Part shown: positions 16,538-24,521 of the stretch, one piece after another
Layout of the letters: each line of letters starts with the position of its first letter
How positions within the stretch are numbered: the stretch's first letter is position 1
Assembly: GCF_016901775.1 (NCBI RefSeq)
Contig: NZ_JACJKW010000013.1
Span: forward strand, 1-64,000
DNA length: 64,000 nucleotides
Source of the DNA: Intestinimonas butyriciproducens
GTDB taxonomy: Bacteria > Bacillota > Clostridia > Oscillospirales > Butyricicoccaceae
Direction of reading: 5' to 3'
Position numbers and translations under genes: made by a program
The notes under the pieces: model-generated
Told to the model about the DNA's origin: nothing
The model's input: only the letters and a program-made list of their open reading frames with translations
Databases searched by the model: none

Positions 16538-17188
16538 TTACAGCCGGGCCAGGCCGGAAAGATGGGCGGGCTTTTCTACAATCCACTGGGCCCCGGCCTG
16601 CTCCAGTTCTTCCCGGCTTCCATAACCATAGAGCACACCGGCGCAGGGAATGTGATTTTCCAGGGCTCCCTGCACATCGTGCTTCCGATCCCCCACCATC
16701 AGGGCCTTTTCCGCCGGCCCTTTCCCGCAGTGATGCAAAGCATGGGCAATGACTTCCCCTTTTTTGCTTCGTGTCCCATCCAGCTGGCTGCCGGAAAGGA
16801 AATCAAAATAGCCCATGAGATGAAAATGCTCCAGAATCTCTTTGGCATAAGGCTCCGGCTTGCTGGTGGCCAGCGCCAGGCGGGCTCCGGCTTTTTTCAG
16901 TTCCTCCAAAGCCTCCGGTACGCCGGGATAGAGTTCATTTTCAAAAATGCCCTGTCTGCCGAAATATTCCCGGTATTTTTCAATAGCCTGCCGGGCCTTT
17001 TCCTGGGAAAAGCCGTAAAACTCCATAAAGGAATCCAGCAGAGGGGGGCCGATGAAGGGATAGAGCACTTTCCGATCAGGCACATGGATGCCGAAGCTCT
17101 CCAAAGCATAAGCTACCGAGCGGGTGATCCCCTCCCCCGGATCGGTGAGAGTACCGTCCAGATCGAACAAAATAGTCTGATATTTCAT
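16538..17188 (-). CDS. HAD-superfamily phosphatase (phosphoglycolate phosphatase-like)
   Basis: A 216-residue HAD-IA hydrolase. Motif I is FDLDGTLTD with its nucleophile and general-acid aspartates near residues 9-11. A helical cap follows, then motif III Lys in TSKPEPYAKEIL, and motif IV GDRKHDVQGA. It resembles Gph/PgmB enzymes acting on small phosphomonoesters; the substrate is unknown. Of three nested starts, the ATG at 17188 lies 9 nt after AAAGGA and is preferred. Its location downstream of the aldolase gene suggests possible co-transcription, but a terminator lies between. Confidence 0.88.
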   Translation of the reverse strand: MKYQTILFDLDGTLTDPGEGITRSVAYALESFGIHVPDRKVLYPFIGPPLLDSFMEFYGFSQEKARQAIEKYREYFGRQGIFENELYPGVPEALEELKKAGARLALATSKPEPYAKEILEHFHLMGYFDFLSGSQLDGTRSKKGEVIAHALHHCGKGPAEKALMVGDRKHDVQGALENHIPCAGVLYGYGSREELEQAGAQWIVEKPAHLSGLARL

Positions 17189-17217
17189 AAGCATAGTTCC
17201 TTTTTCCATCTTTTAAA

Positions 17218-17246
17218 AAATCGGGCGGAAAACCGCCCGATTTTTG
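17218..17246. terminator. Terminator after the aldolase gene
   Basis: Stem AAATCGGGCGG/CCGCCCGATTT with an AAAA loop and T-runs on both strands. It terminates the minus-strand aldolase transcript that ends at 17257. Confidence 0.88.
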
Positions 17247-17256
17247 TTTGATGTTT

Positions 17257-18192
17257 TTATGCTTTGCCGGAAGAACCCAGCACATCCCGGATCTTGTGCC
17301 GGACCATATCCTGGATGGCCTGACGGCCGTCGGCCAGATACTGCCGGGGGTCAAAGTGATCGGGGTGCTCGCTGAGATGCTTGCGCACCGCCGCCGTCAT
17401 GCACAGACGGAGGTCGGAGTCGATATTGATCTTGCACACCGCCAGGGATGCGGCCTGACGGAGCATCTCCTCGGGGATGCCGATGGCATCGGGCATGGAG
17501 CCGCCATACTGGTTGACCTGGGCCACAAACTCCTGGGGCACCGAGGAAGCGCCGTGAAGCACGATGGGGAAACCGGGCAGACGCTTCTGCACCTCTTCCA
17601 GAATGTCAAAGCGGAGACGGGGCTTCTGACCGGGTTTGAACTTATAGGCGCCATGGCTGGTGCCGATGGCAATGGCCAGGGAGTCCACGCCGGTGCGGGT
17701 GACGAACTCTTCCACCTCAGCGGGATTGGTGAACTGGGCGTCCTCATCGGACACATTCACATCGTCCTCGATACCGGCCAGCTTACCCAGCTCACCTTCC
17801 ACAGTGACGCCGTGGGCATGGGCGTATTCCACCACCTGGCGGGTGATGGCGATGTTTTCCTCAAAGCTGTACTTGGAGCCGTCGATCATCACAGAGGAAA
17901 AACCGCCGTCCACACAGGCTTTGCAGATGTCGAAGTTTTCGCCGTGATCCAGGTGGAGGGCGATGGGCAGACCGGTCTCCATGATGGCGGCCTCCACCAG
18001 CTTGATCAGATAATTATGCTTGGCATATTTCCGGGCACCGGCCGACACCTGGAGAATCACCGGAGAATTTTCCTCCATGGCCGCCTGGGTGATACCCTGG
18101 ACGATCTCCATGTTGTTCACATTGAAGGCGCCGATGGCATAGCCACCTTTGTAGGCCTTTTCAAACATTTCTTTTGTACTGACTAGCGGCAT
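17257..18192 (-). CDS. fba: Class II fructose-1,6-bisphosphate aldolase
   Basis: Zinc-dependent cleavage of fructose-1,6-bisphosphate in glycolysis. The 311-residue length matches the class IIB group. LHLDHGENF contains the catalytic Asp and a zinc His. VEGELG supplies Glu, and IGTSHGAYKF and VLHGASSVP provide the remaining zinc His residues and the substrate loop. With the PPi-phosphofructokinase at 20574 it gives two central glycolytic steps in the window. Strong AGGAGG ribosome binding site. Confidence 0.97.
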   Translation of the reverse strand: MPLVSTKEMFEKAYKGGYAIGAFNVNNMEIVQGITQAAMEENSPVILQVSAGARKYAKHNYLIKLVEAAIMETGLPIALHLDHGENFDICKACVDGGFSSVMIDGSKYSFEENIAITRQVVEYAHAHGVTVEGELGKLAGIEDDVNVSDEDAQFTNPAEVEEFVTRTGVDSLAIAIGTSHGAYKFKPGQKPRLRFDILEEVQKRLPGFPIVLHGASSVPQEFVAQVNQYGGSMPDAIGIPEEMLRQAASLAVCKINIDSDLRLCMTAAVRKHLSEHPDHFDPRQYLADGRQAIQDMVRHKIRDVLGSSGKA

Positions 18193-18238
18193 GATGTTTT
18201 CCTCCTGCTCCTATCGTTCCAAAGTAGGTCTTTTTGTT

Positions 18239-18267
18239 ATTGTATCAGAAAAACAGATGCCATGCAA
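18239..18267 (-). promoter_or_regulatory. Candidate fba promoter
   Basis: Minus strand TTGCAT (18267-18262), 17 bp, TACAAT (18244-18239), about 47 bp upstream of the aldolase start. Confidence 0.6.
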
Positions 18268-18380
18268 ATTTCTTTTCCTGAAAAATTGCGGTATGGTTTT
18301 TCCTGTTCTTGTATTTTGATTCTTTTTATTGTAAAATTAAGTCATACCCCGGAAAACCCAAAAAGAGAGGAATGAAATGT

Positions 18381-20207
18381 ATGAAAAAGCACAAACGATC
18401 CCGCGCAGCAATTTCCCTGTTCCTGGCAGTTTGTACCCTGTTCTCTCTCATCCTTCCCGTCACAGCCGCCGAAGAGGAAGGCCTTTCCTATGAGGTGATC
18501 ATCGATCCTCAGTATGAGGATGCAGGCTCCTTCTCCCAGGATCTGGCCGCTGTGAAAAAGAACGGCAAGTGGGGCTACATCGATACAGAGGGCAACACCG
18601 TCATCCCCTTCCAGTTCGACTATGCCTTCCCCTTCAGTGAAGGCCTGGCCGTGGTGGGCACTCTGGGCGAGCATCCCACATATGACGGCGCAACGGCCCC
18701 GGTGTATTTCTGGTCCATCCTGGACAAACAGGGCAATGTGACTCCCCTGCTCTATAAAGAGGAAGGGGACACCGAATACAAGCAGGCCAAGGAATTTGTG
18801 GATTTGCTGGATTCTTCCGCCAAAGTCTATTACCACAACGGCTATGTAGTGCTGGGCAGCATCATGTCGGTGGACAACTATGCCCCCAGTCTGGTGTTTG
18901 ACCGCACCGGCAAGCAGGTCTACCTGGGGGATTACTGGGTGGGCTACTGTCTGAATGAAGGCGCCTTCGCCGTCACCGAAGCCATGGGCGGCAACGGCCT
19001 TTATTTGGACGAAAGCGGCAAGCCCGTCCTGGAATTTTCCGAAGAAGCCTACACCCGCCCCTTCAACCAAGGTCTGTCTCCCCTGGCTAAGTACGATGTG
19101 GAGCGGGAGGGCTTTGTTTTTGGCTTCATCGACAAAAACGGTAAAACCGTGATTCCCTTCCAGTATCAGGACTTCTATATCCGGGGGATCTACACCACCT
19201 ATCAGATCTTCTGCGACGGCATCGCCTCTGTGAAGAATCTGAACGGCAAATGGGGCGGCATTGACAAACAGGGCAAGACCGTCATCCCCTTTGAATACGA
19301 TGCCCTGGGCACCTTCCTGGAAGGTCTGGCCTTTGCCTGCAAAGACGGCAAATACGGCGTCATCGACACCCAGAACAATGTGGTGGTTCCCTTTGAGTAC
19401 ACCCGGATCACTTCCTATTCGGATGGTCTGGCTGTGGCTGTGAAGGACGGCAGGGCTTTCTGCATCGACCGCTATGGCAAGGAAGTCCCCGGTTCCAACA
19501 CCATCTCCCAGGAAAGCTACTTCCCCGCCGGGCTGGAATCTTCTCTGACTATGACTCCTGATGAGATCATCACAGTGATCGAAAACGGCAAATATGGCTT
19601 TGCCCGCATCGGTTACACCCAGCCTCTGCCCCAGGAAGGCGAAATGTCCGACTGGGCTTATGAAGAAGTAACCCAGGCCATCCAGCATGGCCTTGTACCC
19701 GCCGATCTGCAGAATCAGTATTATGCCAACATCACCCGGGGCGACTTTGCCACCATCGTGGTGCAGCTTCTGGAAGTGGTTTCCGGCGACAGCATTGAGG
19801 ACATCGTTCTGGAAGAGACCGGCAAGACCCTGGAAGAGCTGGCCCTGACCTATCCCTTCTCCGATACCAACAGCTGGGATGTAGTGGCCGCCAATGCGCT
19901 GGGCGTCATCAACGGCCGGGGAGGCGGCATCTTTGATCCTTACAGCGCCATCAGCCGCCAGGACGCTGCCGCCCTTCTGATGCGTATTGGCAAATACATG
20001 GGCAAAACCGATGTGGATACTTCCGGCGCAGCTTTTGCCGACAATGCTTCGGTGGCTTCTTATGCCCAGGAAGCTGTGGCTTATGTAAAGGCCCTGGGCG
20101 TGATGAATGGCACATCGGAAACCACCTTCAGCCCCTTTGACACCTACACCCGCCAGCAGTCCTACATGACCATCTGGCGCCTGTACAATGTGATGGTTAC
20201 CGAATAA
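18381..20207 (+). CDS. Secreted WG-repeat protein with C-terminal SLH domains
   Basis: A 608-residue exported protein. A signal peptide (KKHKRSR followed by a hydrophobic core ending VTAAEE) precedes a region of WG repeats (about 55-390; NGKWGYIDTEG, NGKWGGIDKQG, DGKYGVIDTQN). About three SLH motifs (430-608; FADNASVASYAQEAVAYVKALGVMNG is the clearest) should anchor it to the cell-wall secondary polymer. The ATG at 18381 is chosen because the ATG at 18372 abuts the AGAGAGG Shine-Dalgarno. The function of WG repeats is not established. It ends in a terminator interrupted by repeat copy C. Confidence 0.88.
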   Translation: MKKHKRSRAAISLFLAVCTLFSLILPVTAAEEEGLSYEVIIDPQYEDAGSFSQDLAAVKKNGKWGYIDTEGNTVIPFQFDYAFPFSEGLAVVGTLGEHPTYDGATAPVYFWSILDKQGNVTPLLYKEEGDTEYKQAKEFVDLLDSSAKVYYHNGYVVLGSIMSVDNYAPSLVFDRTGKQVYLGDYWVGYCLNEGAFAVTEAMGGNGLYLDESGKPVLEFSEEAYTRPFNQGLSPLAKYDVEREGFVFGFIDKNGKTVIPFQYQDFYIRGIYTTYQIFCDGIASVKNLNGKWGGIDKQGKTVIPFEYDALGTFLEGLAFACKDGKYGVIDTQNNVVVPFEYTRITSYSDGLAVAVKDGRAFCIDRYGKEVPGSNTISQESYFPAGLESSLTMTPDEIITVIENGKYGFARIGYTQPLPQEGEMSDWAYEEVTQAIQHGLVPADLQNQYYANITRGDFATIVVQLLEVVSGDSIEDIVLEETGKTLEELALTYPFSDTNSWDVVAANALGVINGRGGGIFDPYSAISRQDAAALLMRIGKYMGKTDVDTSGAAFADNASVASYAQEAVAYVKALGVMNGTSETTFSPFDTYTRQQSYMTIWRLYNVMVTE

Positions 20208-20252
20208 TCATTACAATCGTCCTTTTTGGCCCCGGGCACTTGGCCCGGGGCC

Positions 20253-20459
20253 TAAGTGTATCGAAAAAGTGTCTGAAGCCACTTTTTCGAGCTTTTGCAA
20301 GGGCCTGCATGCAGCCGATTGGCCGCTTCTGACGGTCAATCGGCCACACTTGCCCCTTGAGAGGTGCAAAAACCGACGCACAGGTCGCCGGTTTTTGCAA
20401 ATTGATGAGAGGTAAAGCAAATCCTTCCCTTTGGCCATATCGTTTTTTCGACAGTCTGT
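20253..20459 (+). repeat. Terminator-associated structured repeat, copy C
   Basis: About 205 nt between two near-identical 27-nt terminator stems (20227-20253 and 20459-20485; 2 differences, both in the loop). The terminal inverted repeat is ATCGAAAAA at the 5' end and TTTTTCGAC at the 3' end. Inside are the hairpin CGAAAAAGTG..CACTTTTTCG, a long apical stem (GCCGATTG at about 20333 complementing CAATCGGC), and the hairpin with arms GCAAAAACCG/CGGTTTTTGC around loop CACAGGT. Co-oriented with the WG/SLH gene upstream. Confidence 0.85.
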
Positions 20460-20491
20460 GGCCCCGGGCATTTCGCCCGGGGCCTTTCTTT
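20460..20491 (+). terminator. Terminator downstream of repeat copy C
   Basis: GGCCCCGGG/CCCGGGGCC stem (20460-20484) followed by TTTCTTTC. The matching stem before the repeat (20228-20252) is followed by TAAGTG and has no T-run. Confidence 0.85.
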
Positions 20492-20493
20492 CA

Positions 20494-20522
20494 TTGCCAC
20501 AGAAGGGATTGTGTGGTAAAAT
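20494..20522 (+). promoter_or_regulatory. Promoter of the phosphofructokinase gene
   Basis: TTGCCA (20494-20499), 17 bp, TAAAAT (20517-20522), only 10 bp after the terminator that follows repeat copy C. Confidence 0.75.
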
Positions 20523-20573
20523 ACAGTTACACTTGATTTTTCAAATTTTATCTCTCCACGGAGGTCATGTACC

Positions 20574-21812
20574 ATGAACAAACTGAAAGGCGCCTGCCTT
20601 TTCGGCCAATCCGGCGGCCCCACATCGGTGATCAATTCCAGCGCCCTGGGCGTGCTGGAAACTGCGTTGGGTGAAGACTGCATCACCGCCGTCTATGGCT
20701 GTGCCCATGGCATCAAAGGCATTTTGAACGACTGTCTCTACGACATTTCCCAGGAGGACAAGAAGGAGCTGTCCCTGCTGCGGTATACCCCCTCTTCCGC
20801 CCTGGGTTCCTGCCGCTACAAGCTGAAGGACAGCAGCGTGGACGACACCGACTACAAGCGCATTCTGGAGATCTTCCAGAAATACAACATCCGCTACTTT
20901 TTCTACAATGGCGGCAACGACAGCATGGACACCTGCAACAAGGTCTCCAAATATCTGATGAGCCAGGGCTATGAGTGCCGGATCATGGGCGTGCCCAAGA
21001 CCATCGACAACGATCTGTTCGGCACCGACCACTGCCCCGGTTTCGGTTCGGCGGCCAAATACATCGCCACCTCCTGCATGGAGATCTACCAGGATGCCAA
21101 TGTATATGACACCGGCACCGTGGTGATCGTGGAGATCATGGGCCGCAATGCCGGCTGGCTCACCGCCGCCAGCGCCCTGGCCTCCCATATGGGCGGCGGG
21201 CCCGACCTGATCTATCTGCCCGAGCAGCCCTTTGACCTGGAAGCCGCCATGGCCCAGATCAAGGAAGTCTATGACAAGCGGAACAACTGCCTGGTGGCCC
21301 TTTCCGAAGGCATCATGGACAAGAATGGCAAATTCATCGCCGAATACGGCCAGGATGTGGCCACCGACGCCTTTGGTCACAAGCAGATGGGCGGCGCCGG
21401 AGCTTTTGTGGCAAACGAAGTGAAGAGCCGCTTCGGCTACAAGGTGCGCAGCATCGAGCTGTCCCTGCTCCAGCGGTGCGCTGCCCACTCCGCTTCCCTC
21501 ACCGACATCGAAGAAGCCTATCAGGCGGGCAAAACCGCCGTGGAGCTGGCTGTCAGCGGCGTCACCGACAAAATGGTGGCCTTTGAGCGGAAAGAGGGCG
21601 CAGAGTACCAGCTGGAAATGAAGCCGGTGCCTCTGGACATCGTGGCCAACACCGAAAAGAAAGTGCCCACCCAGTGGATCAAGCCCGACCACACCGGTCT
21701 CACCGATGACTTCATCGCCTATGCCCTGCCCCTGATCCAGGGCGAGACCCAGCTTCCCTACGAAAACGGCCTGCCCCGCTTTGCCCGGCTGAAAAAGGTT
21801 CTGGCCAAATAA
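20574..21812 (+). CDS. pfp: Pyrophosphate-type 6-phosphofructokinase
   Basis: Phosphorylates fructose-6-phosphate. The 412-residue protein belongs to the PFK family. GQSGGPTSVIN is the N-terminal phosphate-binding loop. GGNDSMDT at 113-120 carries Asp where ATP enzymes have Gly (GGDGS), and PKTIDND at 141-147 has Lys instead of the Gly of PGTIDND. Both are known markers of pyrophosphate use, which would make the step reversible and ATP-saving. Start has GGAGG upstream; own promoter and a perfect palindromic terminator. Confidence 0.93.
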   Translation: MNKLKGACLFGQSGGPTSVINSSALGVLETALGEDCITAVYGCAHGIKGILNDCLYDISQEDKKELSLLRYTPSSALGSCRYKLKDSSVDDTDYKRILEIFQKYNIRYFFYNGGNDSMDTCNKVSKYLMSQGYECRIMGVPKTIDNDLFGTDHCPGFGSAAKYIATSCMEIYQDANVYDTGTVVIVEIMGRNAGWLTAASALASHMGGGPDLIYLPEQPFDLEAAMAQIKEVYDKRNNCLVALSEGIMDKNGKFIAEYGQDVATDAFGHKQMGGAGAFVANEVKSRFGYKVRSIELSLLQRCAAHSASLTDIEEAYQAGKTAVELAVSGVTDKMVAFERKEGAEYQLEMKPVPLDIVANTEKKVPTQWIKPDHTGLTDDFIAYALPLIQGETQLPYENGLPRFARLKKVLAK

Positions 21813-21818
21813 CAATAG

Positions 21819-21862
21819 AGCAAAACAAAACGCCGCAGAATTCTGCGGCGTTTTGTTTTGCT
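21819..21862. terminator. Bidirectional terminator: 44-bp perfect palindrome
   Basis: The 44 bases form one uninterrupted palindrome centred on GAATTC, with outer arms AGCAAAACAAAACGCCGC. T-rich flanks occur on both strands. It serves pfp (ends 21812) and the minus-strand gene whose stop codon begins at 21863, immediately beside it. Confidence 0.9.
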
Positions 21863-22216
21863 TCAAAAATTATAATGGGGCGTTCCCTGGTATTCCGGCG
21901 GAATATCGTAACCGTAAAAATCCAGCATCTTCACCAGCCTGCAAGGCCTCTCCGGAAAGACCCACCGGTTGAGATAGTCGATGAAATCCGGCGCACCGTA
22001 TGCGGCCACTTGCTGGCCCGGGCCGATCTCCCGCAGGAATTTCTCCTTTTCCGGTCCATGCCACACCCACTCTGCGCTGAAACTTTCACAATAGCTTTCC
22101 AGATCCCGGGCCACCTCCCAGGGCACCCGATACAGCATGGCCTGGCTGTCGTGACTGAGGATGACTTCCTCCATTCCCTGTTGTTCTTCTCCATCATGGA
22201 AAACTGCTTTTTTCAC
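21863..22216 (-). CDS. Conserved hypothetical protein
   Basis: A 117-residue soluble protein with no motif I recognise. It is rich in Glu, Tyr and Trp (SAEWVWHGPEKEKF) and lacks membrane helices. It begins with GTG at 22216, supported by GGAGGGG at 9 nt. It is the last gene of a minus-strand string of short genes downstream of dinB. Function unknown. Confidence 0.65.
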   Translation of the reverse strand: MKKAVFHDGEEQQGMEEVILSHDSQAMLYRVPWEVARDLESYCESFSAEWVWHGPEKEKFLREIGPGQQVAAYGAPDFIDYLNRWVFPERPCRLVKMLDFYGYDIPPEYQGTPHYNF

Positions 22217-22237
22217 CTTTTTTGTCCCCTCCTTCCT

Positions 22238-22513
22238 CTACCATATCTGCAAAAGCCCGCGGACAATGAGAAAGATCCCGAAAACAGCAATACACAGCGC
22301 CCATCCATATTGCTTGGTTTTCACCGACTGACGCAGCTGTCCGATCCAGGCAATGAAAAACAAAGGCAGGCTGAGAAACACGCACCCCATCCCCACCAAA
22401 GTGCCGATGGTAAAGAAAGGATGAGGATAGGATACCCCGGCCCCTATCACCGCCAGAAGCAGCAGCAAACCCGCCATCGCCATGACCATGGCTGCCCTGT
22501 ACAGCCTTTTCAT
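22238..22513 (-). CDS. Small membrane protein, three predicted helices
   Basis: A 91-residue protein with hydrophobic stretches near 8-27, 35-58 and 70-89. A short basic loop (RQSVKTKQYG) separates the last two. GAGGAATGAGGG lies upstream. I do not recognise a family. It lies 21 bp before the 21863-22216 gene and after the 62-residue gene. Confidence 0.65.
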   Translation of the reverse strand: MKRLYRAAMVMAMAGLLLLLAVIGAGVSYPHPFFTIGTLVGMGCVFLSLPLFFIAWIGQLRQSVKTKQYGWALCIAVFGIFLIVRGLLQIW

Positions 22514-22522
22514 GTGATTCCC

Positions 22523-22711
22523 TCATTCCTCTCTCCATCTTCCGGTAATTTCTTCATTCACCGGTTCCAATTCCTTTTCCAGCAAGCATTGGAGATCCCA
22601 AAGCAGCTGCTCTTCCTCCACTTCCCGCGGGGCCAGCCTGCCTGTTTTCTCCCAGCGCAGCAGCATCCGGTATAAGGTCAGCGCCTCCCGATCTGTCAAC
22701 CTCAGCTCCAT
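22523..22711 (-). CDS. Small acidic protein of unknown function
   Basis: A 62-residue, highly charged, helical protein (ELRLTDREALTLYRMLLRWEK) with no membrane segment. An upstream in-frame extension exists, but the ATG at 22711 is 5-6 nt after AAGGAGG, a near-perfect Shine-Dalgarno. It could form a short coiled coil. Unknown function; part of the dinB-downstream group of small genes. Confidence 0.65.
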   Translation of the reverse strand: MELRLTDREALTLYRMLLRWEKTGRLAPREVEEEQLLWDLQCLLEKELEPVNEEITGRWREE

Positions 22712-22822
22712 GGGCTCCTCCTTCTGCTTTCCTTTCCGGCGTATTTTGTACAGTATAACAGAAAGAACCCATCCCATACCACTGGATTTTTCCAACGAAT
22801 TTCTTAACAATTCATGACAGGA

Positions 22823-23215
22823 TCAGGCTTTCTGCGGCTTTTTGTTCCCCTCCAGCAGGGCCCACACATCTTCTTCCTTTTCCATCCCATCGTAATCGCC
22901 GGTGAGCAGGCCCGGGTAGTGGTACACGATCCCCTCCTTCTCCCCTGCTTCCAGCTGCGCAAGCATGCGTTCCATACCGAATTTACCGATATACCGAACA
23001 AATGCCTGGGTCCGAAGGCTTTGCAGCACCGGGGCCTGGCAGGGAAACTCTGCACATTGCCAGCATCCCTCCAAAGTCCTGCTTTGGGCGCATGCATAGG
23101 GGCGGCACTGTTCCTTTTCCGGGCAGGCGCCCTCCCGGCAGCCCAGACACCCTTCCTTTTCCTCACACAGACAACAGGCCAGGCCGCAAAAACCCATTCC
23201 CTTTTCCCGTTTCAC
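22823..23215 (-). CDS. DUF3795-type cysteine-rich protein
   Basis: A 130-residue protein whose N-terminal half has clustered cysteines (FCGLACCLC, GCLGC, ACPEKEQC, GCWQCAEFPC), typical of DUF3795 proteins and suggesting zinc or Fe-S binding. The C-terminal half is helical with acidic residues. The GTG start at 23215 has AAGGAGG at 7 nt, placed within the end of dinB. It lies 2 bp after dinB and is almost certainly co-transcribed. No biochemical function is established for the family. Confidence 0.8.
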   Translation of the reverse strand: MKREKGMGFCGLACCLCEEKEGCLGCREGACPEKEQCRPYACAQSRTLEGCWQCAEFPCQAPVLQSLRTQAFVRYIGKFGMERMLAQLEAGEKEGIVYHYPGLLTGDYDGMEKEEDVWALLEGNKKPQKA

Positions 23216-23217
23216 TT

Positions 23218-24387
23218 TCAGTCCTCCTTTTTCAGCAAGGCGGCAGGGCGGATGGCTCCCGGGCCGAATTTATCCCATATACCATCGATAGACTGGCTGA
23301 GTTTTTCCTTTTTCCCATCGTCAAACAAGCTCATCTGCCCTGCTTCCCGGGTGAGGCGGATGGCGGTGACCCCCAGCATCCGAATGGGCTTATTGCCCTT
23401 CCAGGAGCGCTGATAAACCTGCCAGGCCGCTTGAAACAGGGGTGTCATGGCATTTTCCGGCTCATCCAGTTTTCCCTGGCGGTCGATGGTGACAAACTGG
23501 GGATCTTTGATGGTCACCTGCACTCCCCAGCAGCGCAGTCCCTGCCGCCGCAGCCGCCAGGCCACATCCTCGCACAAGGCCAGAAGCTGCCGGCGCACCG
23601 CCTCATCCCCCACCACATCCTGGCGGAAGGTGCGGTTGCGGCCAATGGATTTGGGGTCCTCTCCCTCGCCCCAGCGGCGCACCGGATCTTTCTCCAGGCC
23701 ATGCACCGCCAGATACAGACTGGCTCCATGCTTGCCCATCATCTCTTCCAGCGTTTCCCGGCTTTGCCGGTACAGATCGCCGATGGTGCCGATGCCCTTC
23801 TGCCGCAGCCGGGCCGCTGTCACCGCCCCCACCGACAGCATCTGTTCAATGGGCAGCGGCCACAGGATCTCCGCCACCTTTTCCCGGGGAATACAGGTAA
23901 CAGCGTCCGGCTTTTTCAAATCGCTTCCTATTTTGGCAAAGGTCTTGCAAAAAGACACCCCCACCGAAACGGTGAGCTGCAGTTCTTCCTTTACCGCCTG
24001 GCGGATGCGGTGAGCAATTTCTTCCCCCGTTCCAAACAAAACCTGGCTCCCCGTCACATCCAGATAACTTTCATCAATGCTGGCCGGTTCCACCTGGTCG
24101 GTAAACCGGCGATAAATGGCATTGGCCTTCTCATAATACTGGTGATACAAATCGTGATGGGGCGGCAACAACAGCAGCTCCGGACACTTCTTCCTGGCCT
24201 GCCAGATGGTCTCCGCTGTCTTGACACCCCGCTGTTTGGCCAGCTCATTTTTTGCCAGAATCACTCCGTGACGAGCCTGGGCATCTCCCCCCACCGCCAT
24301 GGGCACATTCCGGGCCTCCGGATGGAAGATCATCTCCACCGAGGCATAAAAGCCGTTCATATCCACATGCAGAATCTGCCGGTCCAT
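23218..24387 (-). CDS. dinB: DNA polymerase IV (Y-family translesion polymerase)
   Basis: A 389-residue error-prone polymerase. The palm has HVDMNGFYASVE near the N-terminus and the catalytic pair in ASIDESYLDVT. A helix-hairpin-helix region (LRQKGIGTIGDLY) and little-finger domain follow. QMSLF near residue 348 matches a beta-clamp-binding pentapeptide and is followed by about 40 further residues. The ATG at 24387 (AAGGAGG at 5 nt) is preferred over an upstream ATG at 24408. A LexA-like box lies directly upstream, consistent with SOS control. Confidence 0.95.
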   Translation of the reverse strand: MDRQILHVDMNGFYASVEMIFHPEARNVPMAVGGDAQARHGVILAKNELAKQRGVKTAETIWQARKKCPELLLLPPHHDLYHQYYEKANAIYRRFTDQVEPASIDESYLDVTGSQVLFGTGEEIAHRIRQAVKEELQLTVSVGVSFCKTFAKIGSDLKKPDAVTCIPREKVAEILWPLPIEQMLSVGAVTAARLRQKGIGTIGDLYRQSRETLEEMMGKHGASLYLAVHGLEKDPVRRWGEGEDPKSIGRNRTFRQDVVGDEAVRRQLLALCEDVAWRLRRQGLRCWGVQVTIKDPQFVTIDRQGKLDEPENAMTPLFQAAWQVYQRSWKGNKPIRMLGVTAIRLTREAGQMSLFDDGKKEKLSQSIDGIWDKFGPGAIRPAALLKKED

Positions 24388-24405
24388 GTCTTCCTCCTTT
24401 TTGTT

Positions 24406-24455
24406 CAAACGAATGTTCTGTTTTTATCATATCACATTTCTCTGCCTCTTTACAA
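24406..24455 (-). promoter_or_regulatory. dinB promoter with LexA-like box
   Basis: Minus strand TTGTAA (24455-24450), 18 bp, TATGAT (24431-24426). AGAACATTCGTTTG (24419-24406) follows and fits the Gram-positive LexA consensus CGAACRNRYGTTYG at 12 of 14 positions. The box lies between the -10 box and the start codon, where LexA binding would block transcription. Confidence 0.6.
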
Positions 24456-24478
24456 GCAGTATGAAAATCCGATATAAT
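24449..24478 (+). promoter_or_regulatory. Promoter of the M20 amidohydrolase gene
   Basis: TTTACA (24449-24454), 18 bp, TATAAT (24473-24478). Its -35 bases are the same base pairs as the -35 of the divergent dinB promoter. A CCC-TTCG-GGG hairpin follows in the leader. Confidence 0.7.
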
Positions 24479-24521
24479 GTATATATATCGCCCTTCGGGG
24501 CAGGAAAAGGGGAATTGATCA

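Noticed and set aside
20197-20471. Short minus-strand frames in repeat copies B and C encode similar peptides (SSICKNRRPVRRFL-like)
   Set aside because: The similarity follows from the conserved DNA; frames shift or stop in copies D and E, there is no ribosome binding site, and base changes preserve stems rather than codons.
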